Source: Hymenolepis diminuta (lineage: Eukaryota > Platyhelminthes > Cestoda > Cyclophyllidea > Hymenolepididae). From it: 64,000 nucleotides of DNA. The translations under genes were made by a program, and so were the position numbers. Numbering within the stretch: position 1 is the stretch's first letter; the number at the start of each line of letters is the position of its first letter. The DNA is taken from the NCBI GenBank assembly GCA_900708905.1, contig CAADRB010000024.1:958194-1022193 (forward strand), given 5' to 3'. The notes below the pieces were generated by a model. The model searched no databases, was not told the DNA's origin, and saw only the letters and a list, made by a program, of their open reading frames with translations. Of the stretch, positions 26,662 through 37,220 are shown one piece after another.

Positions 26662-27114
26662 GTTCAATTCGGCTCCTTCATTACCAGCAAGAAAATTTAT
26701 TCTAACGGTAGGCATTAGATATTCGATGCGCAAGCTTAACATATTTTCAATTTGAATACCTACTCGTTTGTACACAAGGCTTGATAAAACCCTGCAATAT
26801 TTGCATCCGAGTTCATATTCCCCTCCTGAAGCATCTGACATTGGGAATTTGATTAAATTAATTCACGAAATCACATTAAACAATCAAAATTTTAGTTGTC
26901 AAGGTTCACATTAATGGACAATGCCGCTTTTACTGTTCTTAAAAAGGAAACATCCATTAGGGAATCGGTGCTAATTAGTGTAAAAATATTAACAGGTAGA
27001 TCATGTTTCCTGTCAGAAGAGAAAAATTGCTCAAAATGAAATATTTGGAGTGACGGAGATGACGAGTTCAACTCGAGTGAGCACAGCTTTGATTCGGCTT
27101 TGGTGGCTTAAAAC
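26662..27114 (+). repeat. Block B, copy 1 of a duplicated segment
   Basis: From 26685 to 27114 this stretch is identical, base for base, to 32164-32593 (430 bp, no indel seen). About 23 bp to its left (from 26662) are similar but not identical. Both copies have the same orientation, about 5.48 kb apart. No protein family is recognised in either strand. In copy 1, block B lies to the left of block A; in copy 2 it lies to the right. Confidence 0.93.
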
Positions 27115-27136
27115 TTCATCACTCATCTCTGTTAAT

Positions 27137-27262
27137 GTTAAAACTGTAAGATGTCTGCTTTCTCAGTTAGTGGAAAGAAAACGATTTGAGGTGAAAAGGT
27201 CGAGTTTTCATGAATAAAACAAAAGAGGTCAATAAACAAGACTCTCTGATTCCTTGACACAT
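27137..27262 (+). repeat. Repeat C-like spacer between blocks B and A
   Basis: The 150-bp spacer between the two blocks contains TAAGATGTCTGCTTTCTCAG and, further on, AACAAGACTCTCTGATTCCT. These match the left and right halves of repeat C near 48701 and 48907, with an internal deletion. A shortened repeat C therefore sits exactly between blocks B and A in copy 1. It is absent between A and B in copy 2. Confidence 0.45.
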
Positions 27263-27267
27263 TCCTT

Positions 27268-27490
27268 GAAATTGTACCCGAACACACCTAATAGCAAAAC
27301 GGTCCAGATGGGTATGAAGAGTCAAATCAAAATTATGGGAGATTATGGTGAAGTGAAGGCACCAAAATGCCAACTGTGCACGGATTCCGGACATACTGAT
27401 GTGTCCACCTTTTCTGAAGGAGACCGATTCACGCCGTACTTTCAAAATATGCCAGAGCACAATATTTAAGATTTTCTGTCTACTTTCACT
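27268..27490 (+). repeat. Block A, copy 1 of a duplicated segment
   Basis: It aligns without indels to 31915-32137 with about 11 differences in 223 bp (about 95% identity), clearly more diverged than block B. On the plus strand it holds an open frame ending at TAA 27467-27469, whose differences from copy 2 are mostly conservative. The minus strand is also open. No known domain is recognised. Confidence 0.9.
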
Positions 27491-30204
27491 AACAATTTCA
27501 GGTCCCTGTTTTTAGACCTGGTTGAGTGAATAATTAATTTTAATAGTCAGTCATGCCACTTTGGTTCATTTTTATTCTCTTACAGTAATTAGCAAATAGG
27601 CGAAACTGGCGAAAGCTCTCTCAATTTTGTTTTTGCAACTGGAACTGATATATAAATTATTTGCAATAAAACAAACCAAGTACTAAAAAGTTTCATTACT
27701 TCTATCAGTGCCCCGATTGGCTAAACATTATCCTTTGGGGTATACTAGGGTCAGTCTAGATAATTTTAGTAATATCGTGGTATTAGTTTCTTAATTACAA
27801 AATCATGAAATGGCTTCATTTTGTTCTGTTTTAACAGTCTGATTGCTGGTTTTAATTTAAATTTTCTAGACTGGTATCAGTAAACAAGCCCCTAAATGCG
27901 TCAATAAGATTTAATTACTTGAGTGATCGGAGGAAATTGAGATCAATTAATTTACCTCCCTCTCTTGCGGCTATGCATTTAAACAAAATATTTATAACAT
28001 TAATGTTTAAATAAACCGAAAATAGATTTCGAAAATGATTCACAAATTGAATTTGCAACTCAAGTGAAGTTACATGCACATTTGTTTCTAAAAAAAATTT
28101 GCCGAATGAATCCTTTTTGAAAATGCTAAAATCGGTCAAGTTACCCTTAGCAACTAATTCCTTCGAGTTATGGAATACCAACATGAGCTGACACAAAATC
28201 CGTCACTAGGTCATGAGTGAGGACAACTTTTCAAAATCCCGTTGGATGAAATTAAATTATTGCAGAAAGGATATCAAGAGATTTTTATTATCAACAGAAT
28301 CCGTTTATAATGAGCTGAAAAATTTATTAAAAATTCAGTTTAAATGTTTTTAATAATTTTTTAAAAAACTGCAATAGTCAAAACGTTAAAAATTGAAATG
28401 TTTTCTGTAATATAAAAAATAAAATAAAATAATATAATATAATATATATTAACTGATACATCGATAACGAGTATTTTTAAACAATTAAAAATATTTTATA
28501 TTAATCGAAATTGAAATAATTGAAATTTACTAATTTTTTTATGAAATATGGCCCTTTTTGCCTCAAATATATTCTTACTCCAGTAAATCCACAAAATATC
28601 CTCCATTTTTTCGTCTTCTCTTTGTTTAAATGCACTTTTATTCCCTTATTTAGTTATTATTTCCTTGATTTCAAAGGTGGGAGAGATTTATTTGGTGAAC
28701 CTTTTAGATAAAGTCAGTTTTAACCATTTTTAATGGACTGTTAGTCCTCTGTCTGTCAATAAGAATTTAAAATAAAAGGAAGGGGAGTGAAATTAGGAGA
28801 TTTTCTTCCTGAGATAAAATAACCCCTCCTTAGTTCCATTAAAATGAACATATGATTTATTGTCAATATTTTTGACTCAAAATACAATTAAAACGATTGT
28901 TATAGAAGATTCTTAAATATTTTAAACAATTTAAGACGATTTGTTTTTTTTTAAAATTGAAATTTGGAAATTATATGGGTTACAATTTTCACTAACATAG
29001 TTCGCAAAAAATTTCCCGAAAGTTGACTGTTCTGACAAGCCTATACAAAGAATGATGTCGCAAATCTTACCTCTATTGTTACAAGGTGATTCGCTGACTT
29101 TATTTTTATTGCAGGAAATATATAATTATAATTTTTTTTTAAAATAAGACTTAAAAAGTTTAATTTGTTCTAAATTTTGGCTTAAATTGTAAAATAATAC
29201 GTGCAACATTCAAAATCCATTCAAAATTCATTTGAATCTACTTATTCACTTTCCAAAGCAAAATGAATGCAATTTTTTTCATTTTCATCGAAATGAATTT
29301 GAAATATCATTCTTGAATAACTTAATTAAAGTACACCTCTCTGATCTCCACCTGACCATCTTCTTGAAATTCGACCGATATTTGAAGTACACATTCAGAG
29401 CGCATCGAAGTTGTCTCATTTCTAGACTGACATTTTCCCTGCTTAAATGTACCTCTTGCGAATTCAAGCGGATTAACTGGAAAATCAAACAGCACTAAGT
29501 TCAGTTGACATTTAAACTTTCAGGCACTATGCTGTCCGGGGTTATAAGAAGAGATTCCATTTGAGCAGAGTCTTTGTTGAATAGTATCAATTGAGAGATA
29601 AGCCAGGAGAACATGAGATGAGAGTAAAGTTTCGAAGATAGTTTAAGGTTATAGCTCATTGGGGTTTTGTATTACAGAGGTAAACAGAGGCTAATACAAA
29701 TTGGNNNNNNNNNNNNNNNNNNNNNNNNNNNNNNNNNNNNNNAGTCATACCAATACAGTGATTAACGCAATGGGGAGTTTCACTTTTGTGCACTTTACTC
29801 CTATTAAAATCGCCTTGATGAATCAATGTATTGCCATTGAAGCATGATACAACTTAACAATGTCAAAGAAGTTCGTATAAAAGTCTCCTACTGAGATATG
29901 ATGTCATTTGAATGGTGGTTAAAGATCTCGTAAGCCACTAACTGTCCAAGTGTAAGTGGTACACACCTTAAAAATTACTCACTGAAGCAAATGAACTGAT
30001 TTTAGTGATGAAATTGAACGGTTTTATTTTAACATTAAAGTATGTTGCATTAATTAGATATTAGAAATATTATCAGCGCAAACATCTATGATGAGGTCTC
30101 GAAGCTGCGGCCATTAATATTAATGGCGAAATTAACTAGGCCCATTAATATAAATTAGTTCAAGTCAATTCCTATGATAATTCTCTGCTAAATTAAAATT
30201 CTCA
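27491..30204. other. AT-rich DNA without recognisable genes
   Basis: Nothing supported beyond low-complexity A/T tracts, for example the AATAT-type run near 28420-28450, and the small assembly gap at 29705-29742. Confidence 0.55.
29705..29742. other. Assembly gap (38 N)
   Basis: A short run of N in non-coding sequence. No feature is interrupted as far as can be seen. Confidence 0.99.
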
Positions 30205-30210
30205 TCTCTA

Positions 30211-30530
30211 ATATTAAAACTACAAGCTGTGGAACATCATAAGAGATTAATTACCAACTCGAAAATAGGGAGAAAGTAACGAAAACTGCTTGAGAACAGG
30301 CCAATAAGGACTCAGTGTCTTAGACAAATATTGCCACAATCTCGGAGCGAATCGAGAAATTTGGGTTTCAGAACACGGACAACCGAGAAAGAGTAAATAT
30401 TGTGGAACCCAAATCCAGAAATTCAATTGAGTCAGACTCTGATATCATAACGTTGATGTCGACATCCTTTTGATACCATCTCCTTTATCATTTTTCTGAA
30501 CTCTCTGCAATTAGGTGTCAGTTGGTGCCT
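30211..30530 (+). repeat. Dispersed repeat C, copy 3
   Basis: It starts ATATTAAAACTACAAGCTGT, which aligns to the start of copy 1. It continues through AACCCAAATCCAGAAATTCA, AGTCAGACTCTGAT and CCTTTTGATACCATCTCCTT, which match the right halves of the copies at 22.8, 48.9 and 51.3 kb. About 70% similar to copy 1 in the left part. Confidence 0.55.
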
Positions 30531-31914
30531 ACAATAAAAAAACTGTATTTTTCTGTGTTAGTGTGAATAATAATAACTAAATATTAATAATATCCTAAAT
30601 TTACTCGGATAATAATTTTATAGGGACATAATCCGTAGCAGAAAACCTCTACGACACTTATCTCTGATAGTAAGCAGAAAAAGAGTGGACCGCAGAGTCA
30701 ACAAAGAGAAAAGAGGAAGTTTTTTTACACTTCTAGTGATCTTTTACAAATTATATCATTAATAACAGTCAGGAGACAAGATCACCACTGACAGACTTAA
30801 ATGTAATTATCCCTTGTTTATTATTTGCTTATTTTTAGTCATTTACATTATACTGTCTCAATGAAAAATGCTATAATCTAGTCTAGTCTAGTTATTAAAA
30901 TACACCGATCCATGTACCCTCTACGCAATTGTCAAAAAGCGGGTTCGAAGTACAGGATTCAGATCGAATAGATTGGAATACCAGCTATTTGTCTTCTATT
31001 GCATTTAAGGCACTCTGGAATTGACAAGTCGAGTAAAAATTTGAGGCGTTTAGAAGGTTCGTCTTCGGTTTTTTGGTTTGTTCTTTAAAACAGCGACACC
31101 AACTCATTTAAACCTTTTAATTTCAGCTCAGTTATTCCTTCTAACAGTCAGCTTTGGTTACAACTAGGCTTGGATTCCAACCGCTCAAGGCTATAATGCT
31201 AGCCGATTGACACTAATCATATTCCACTTAACAGGAGGAAGTGTTAATCTTGCACCACTACTACTCGACAAACCAATAGACTCCAGCGATTTCCACTTAC
31301 ACTGGCTCATTTCCTCATATTTCAGATAAATGATACTCGCTTTGGACATGTTTCTACTGTATTCTTCCATATACGCAGGAGAGCGTTATATACTTGATCT
31401 ACTACTGTCTTTGTTCAAATTACACGCCATTTTAAGTTCTCAGCTTCTGAGTTAATCTAAACTTCGTACAACATTCAATGAACTTGACCTGTAGTGCTCA
31501 TATTTGAAATGTGTCTTTGGACGATATCTTAAATTCCTCATAGCGTTTTTAAGTGCACACACATCCTTCCGCTTTCATTTTCAGGACAAATAGATCCCAC
31601 TCTTTGAAAGTTACATAGATTTCACTCCCGCAGAAATGCATTAATGATTCAATTCTTTGCAATTTGGGGAGAATCCTTTTTTAATATGAATTCCATTTTC
31701 ATTCGTTGCACAAAAGAAGAGACTTTGTACATTCGCCTCCATCATACAGACTTAAATAACGGTGCACTTCTCACTGCACCTTTTCAGTAAAGTTATATTC
31801 AAGATCTCACTCTTCAACTTTTGTATATTTGACACCAATGAGATGACTGAACTTCACTATTTTCTGCAAATTAAATACCCATAACAACGCCAAACACTTA
31901 CATGACCTAACTGA
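30531..31914. other. Non-coding stretch left of compound repeat copy 2
   Basis: No gene could be supported. A plausible acceptor at 31322 (CTCATATTTCAG) opens a 23-codon frame, but nothing matches it downstream. Confidence 0.5.
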
Positions 31915-32137
31915 GAAATTGTACCCGAACACACCTAATAGCAAAACGGTCCAGATGGATATGAAGAGTCAAATCAAAGTTCTGGGAGATTATGGTGAAC
32001 TGAAGGCACCAAAATGCCAACTGTGCACGGATTCCGGGCATACCGATGTGTCCACCGTTTCTGAAGGAGACCGATTCACGCCGTACTTTCAAAATATGCC
32101 AGAGCACAATATTTAAGATTTTTCGTCTAATTTCACG
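31915..32137 (+). repeat. Block A, copy 2 of a duplicated segment
   Basis: Homologous to 27268-27490 at about 95% identity. Here it lies directly left of block B (32141), the reverse of the order in copy 1. On the minus strand one 137-codon frame runs through B and A (32320 to 31907). Its differences between copies are less conservative than those of the plus frame, so it is probably a by-product. Confidence 0.9.
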
Positions 32138-32140
32138 AAT

Positions 32141-32593
32141 TTTCAATTCGACTGCTTCATTAACAGCAAGAAAATTTATTCTAACGGTAGGCATTAGATA
32201 TTCGATGCGCAAGCTTAACATATTTTCAATTTGAATACCTACTCGTTTGTACACAAGGCTTGATAAAACCCTGCAATATTTGCATCCGAGTTCATATTCC
32301 CCTCCTGAAGCATCTGACATTGGGAATTTGATTAAATTAATTCACGAAATCACATTAAACAATCAAAATTTTAGTTGTCAAGGTTCACATTAATGGACAA
32401 TGCCGCTTTTACTGTTCTTAAAAAGGAAACATCCATTAGGGAATCGGTGCTAATTAGTGTAAAAATATTAACAGGTAGATCATGTTTCCTGTCAGAAGAG
32501 AAAAATTGCTCAAAATGAAATATTTGGAGTGACGGAGATGACGAGTTCAACTCGAGTGAGCACAGCTTTGATTCGGCTTTGGTGGCTTAAAAC
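32141..32593 (+). repeat. Block B, copy 2 of a duplicated segment
   Basis: Identical to 26685-27114 over 32164-32593, then identity stops abruptly after GGCTTAAAAC. The sharp edge and total identity point to a recent duplication or gene conversion, or to an assembly duplication. Confidence 0.93.
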
Positions 32594-35500
32594 CCATCAA
32601 GAGTTTATCTTGAAATGTCGTCAAGAAAATGAAGCATTTGAGTAGAATATTTATTCATGAAAAGGCTGGTACCTAGTTTTTCACTATGATGTTTAATTAA
32701 AACCGAGATCTTTCTCTGTTTGAATGGCGATGACTTTAAAGGCGAGGAGGTTTTAAATGACCGCTTGAAATGCTCGAAAAAAGCTCTCCTTCGTTTAAAC
32801 AAAAGTACATAGATATTTTTCATTCAAATATGTTCGGTGTATTTGTTCTCAAAAGGATTCTATTTAAATCTTTTTATCCCGGTGATTATAGGAAAAACAG
32901 GGACATCAAAGTATGCATAGTTTAGTAATAAAGAAGGATTGTTACATTTTTACAATCAATTTGCCCATAAACACAAACTTTAATTGAGCAGTCTACAAAG
33001 CACAACCGTTTTTTTAAAAATATTGTCCATAAATAAGAAAAGGAATATTGCCCTCTACTTTGGCTCCTCCTTTTCAATAAAAAAAACGAAATATAATTGT
33101 TAACTTGCTACCCTAATATCACTTTTAATACCAGTCGGATTTTTCAGGCCAAAAATAGCTATTTAAATTGTTTTTACTGTTGAATTTATATCATAAATGT
33201 CTACAACTCTTCCTTAAGAGGCTAATTTGGCAGTAAAGGGTTTTGGTCAACTCCGAAAAGGTACTTCATATCTTTCCCGCTGACAAAATTTATTCTCGAT
33301 GATCGAAACGAGTAATCGCGTTGTTACTCAAGACTGAAATTTACCTGAAGAGATTATATGAGCTCTTTTATTGTCGGTGATCTTACTGAAAGGGATTTAC
33401 AACCTGTCTGAATTAGTCTAATGATCAGGAAACTTTGGATCGTGCGAATATGATTTTACTTAGAAAATAAGGGGCCAAATCTCGTCAATGGATGCCTCAA
33501 GGTATGGAGTGGTTCACGATGATGTGGACTTAAAATGCTCCAAAATCGGAGTACGGTTTCACAGGTTTCCTGAACTCTGATACTTTTTCATTATGGACGG
33601 TTGGAAATTTTTACCTGTCCGTGAATAATTCATATTTTGCTTCCATGTGCAATGTTATTCAAATGAAATCGATTATATGCCAGAGGTTGAGCGTTTCAAA
33701 TGATATTTCGGTACAGCAAGCTCTTCCAGCATTTAAAGCATTTCTATTTTTTATCATAATATTAAATTCAAAAATACTTTGAAAATAAATACACAGTGAT
33801 TCTTTATTTATTTTGTGTAATCGCCCCTATCTAATGCTTCACTGAGAATCTCATTATATAACCAAAATCTTGTGATGTTTCTTTTACATGCTTGAGTCGT
33901 TTATTAGGTTAAAGTTTCTAAAATCTCAATTCTTCACCACTTTAAAGTCCAATCTTTGGAAGCTGGTACCACTCCGTTTAACGTGCTCGTTTTCAAAATC
34001 AAACAATTTGTCCACCTGGATAAACTCGGTGAGCGAAACGCCTATACCGAACTGTTTGAGTTCGGCTGCTAAAATGGGTTGAAGAATTCGAGTTTCTCAT
34101 AATTGTGAAACTATTTCTCCGCCCATAATGAGTGTTGGAAAAAAAATTCTCATACGGGTTTGAGAGAACATATTCAATAGTTTTACTTAATTAAAATAAG
34201 TAGGCACAATGCCCATTGATCAACGTTTAACATGGAAAATGATTACAATTTTCTCTTTAAATTGTAGGTAATGCAGTCCATTATGCTAAGTAATGACAAA
34301 TATAACATAAGGACAAGGATTGTAATTTCGGGGTTCTATGATGTGTTTTGCTTCCTTTTAGACTTTCCTTCACAAGGTTAATACCTATAACTCCCTCAGC
34401 TATTTGATAATTTTATCGAATTGAACTCTTTTTATTAAATAATACAAATCTTGACGAAGATATTGAGGCGCCTTCATCTCAGCATGCCATTTTAATTTTA
34501 AATTTTATTCGAATCTTTACTGAAACTTTTTCACAATTAATATCACATTTATTTCAATTTCAAATTTAGTCTACAGTCTTGATGGCACATCAACCTTGGA
34601 CCGAGACTGTTAACTTTCTGAATTAACTGGATTTGACTTTTCGATTGTTTTTGATAGTCCAGAGGCAACTAAGTTCTCCTGATCATATTTATCTTTCATT
34701 TTAATCGAACGGAATTCTTAGTCACCTGGTGTTGCCTCTTGTCTACAACTGGCCGGCTTTTGCAGAACGTCGTATCATAAACGATTTAAATACGATTTTC
34801 TTCTGCATGACCTTCAAAGAATATAAGCAAGAGCTCCCTAAACAACCATCACACTTGAGTGCTACGCACTTGAACAAAACCGATCGTTACACTCAAGCTC
34901 TCTGCTCCATCGAGAACTAATTTAACGTTTGTCTATCAATTATCACCGCTAGAATTGAAACTTTGATCCAAAATTCTCCAAAATTTCATGTCACTCTAGT
35001 CAACTACATAACCTTGCTTGTTTAAACATCCCACAAAATTTGGTTATATGCTTTCAGCTGCACTTTCAGCATTTCCTTCCTGTATAGGCTTCACGAAAAC
35101 TATTTGGTAAAAATCTACATATATTAAACTCTTGTAAGCGGCGGCTGTTGCTGAAGTAACAGTGAAGTACTTCACATTGAAAAAATACATTGGAAGAATT
35201 ACAGAACTTCTCCAAAACAAAAAGATCGAGTACGTTAATTGCATTCCAGTCATATAAATCACGCTACTAATAAAATTTAAGTAGCTTTGAAAATTACTAT
35301 TCGACAGATTACAAATGTTGACAATCTAATTGAAGCACGCAGATGGAAAAGTCCTTCAAGCTAGGGATATTCCTCCATCACTAATTATTTAATTACTCTT
35401 TAAAATTTAAATATTTCTACTAGACTGCTTTGAAGAATCTGAAAATATTGCCTCGACGGAAGAAAAACCCATCGTATAGTTAATTTATATTGCAAAATTT

Positions 35501-36767
35501 TCCAATGTGGGATTTGTGGGAATGCTGTAATTTCATATTTATTTTATATGTATTTTATATGATTAATACACGAGCTACTAGCAAATTGTGCCCAACTTGT
35601 ACATTCGATCGGTTCGGATCATAATATTGACGGTCACCTTCTATCGGTTTTTTATTTCTATATCTAGATTATACCGGCTAATTCAACCATCTGTATACAG
35701 CAAACAGTCTAGCTTCATTTTACTAACATTCCCTCTGGCACCTGAAATGCCATTCATAATATTTACAATGATTTCCAGGGTTGAGAAAATTTTTGTGCCC
35801 TGCCTAAAATTTATGAGACAGAGTATGTCATAAGAAGCTCTCCCTTATTTATGAGCTGTCTGTTAAAGAAATTTCCCGGACACGGCTCTTTTCTGTGCTT
35901 ACCCAATATGACGAATTCCACAACTTTGCCATCTTCTAATTTCAAGCAGGCAACCTAACAGCCATGGGATAGGATGTTACGGTTCAATATTGTAGACATT
36001 CCAATTAGAAGTAGAAAGTGCTAATCATGTATCGCAAATTTCACACTTCATTAAAATTAGCTCCCTCAACGTGCTTCTTTCCACTGCTCATCACCAGAGT
36101 TTGTGACCCCATTCTTATATCGGCAATGTTCTGTGACTGCCTGACGTGCTGATGAAATTTCTTAATCTGCCACTAATCCACCAACATCATACTGCCACCA
36201 CAAATGCTTTCCAGTAAATAGAATATTTACACTATCGGATGATTTGAACTTTGGAACAAACTTCGTGATTATCTATCAGCCGTCCCTGCACAATACAATT
36301 TAAGACGTCGTCGATTTTAGGAAATGCAGTTATATTGCGGTAATTGACAATGATCATGGTGGATCCCTTCCTTTCGACTTAACTCACAATGTCCCTACAA
36401 ATAGGGTTCATAGAAAGGGCGAGGTCATGTCAAGTATATTATATTAAAATAAGTAAGAGGAACTTTTCCACCGATGGGAAATGGATTAATATCATATCGA
36501 TATTAGGAGATAATGCTTAGAAATTTATTGAAATGAAAACAACTGAAATCGAGCAGAGATCATATTTAGGGAGATGTCTTTATTATAAGGACGATATGAG
36601 GTACAAAATAAACACGGTTAGAGGGCAAAAAATGAACAAGTCAAATTTTACACGTTGGAAAAAGTCTCAGTATTCATTTTAACCAAAGACATCGGTATTA
36701 GATTAATTTATTAAGGGACAATTACACTGAGCATTGCGGCAACGTCTTGTTTTTGTCCGGAATGGTC
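32594..36767. other. Gene-poor stretch with one weak exon candidate
   Basis: The minus strand at 33913-34068 could be a terminal exon (see findings). Nothing else was supported on either strand. Confidence 0.5.
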
Positions 36768-37220
36768 GTGTCCTTTACAGGGTCACCAATTTGTTGCGGT
36801 TAGAGAGAAAGCCAACAGCAATGTAACTGAACACCAAGAATTGATTAGATGGGATGTACTGAACAAACCGCGATACAGACTCTCAGGAGAAGAAACAAAT
36901 AAGGAAAAGGAAAGGGGCGACTGAAGGTAGATGTGTCTGACAGGCGACAGTATCTCAGTGAGTGTCTGCGTGTGTTGAAAGGCTATTTTTACCCGTCGCC
37001 GACTCAACAGTGTCTCTGCAACTATCCTCCGAGGTACACTTAGCTTTTCCGATCGATGAGGATGAGCCACTTGGAGACACGCGATTTGTATCAGAGAGAT
37101 CCTGAAGTCGCAATAAGGTGGATAATTTCACAAATCACTATGAGGGCAAGATAATTAAATTTTGGCGATTAGCGATGATATTAGATAGATATTACGGAGA
37201 TAGTGGGATTCATCTTTCAC
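36768..37220 (+). repeat. LTR-like dispersed repeat, copy 1
   Basis: It matches 48018-48633 in a long series of collinear blocks: GTCCTTTACAGGGTCACCAA, TTTGTTGCGG, TGTACTGAACAAA, ACAGACTCTCAGG, GGCTATTTTTA, CTTTTCCGATCGATG, GAGACACGCGAT and GATTCATC near the end. It has a start motif (TGTTGCGG) and a TATA-like box in the middle, as LTRs do. No reverse transcriptase was found nearby, so a solo LTR or similar non-autonomous unit is inferred. GC is higher than in the surroundings. Confidence 0.6.

Noticed and set aside
31907..32320. 137-codon open frame on the minus strand through blocks B and A
   Set aside because: In copy 1 the same start sequence breaks after 26685 because the block order differs. 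Changes between copies are less conservative than in the opposite frame, and about one frame of this length is expected by chance.
36783..37070. 95-codon minus-strand frame
   Set aside because: It lies inside the LTR-like repeat. The homologous copy near 48 kb does not keep the frame.
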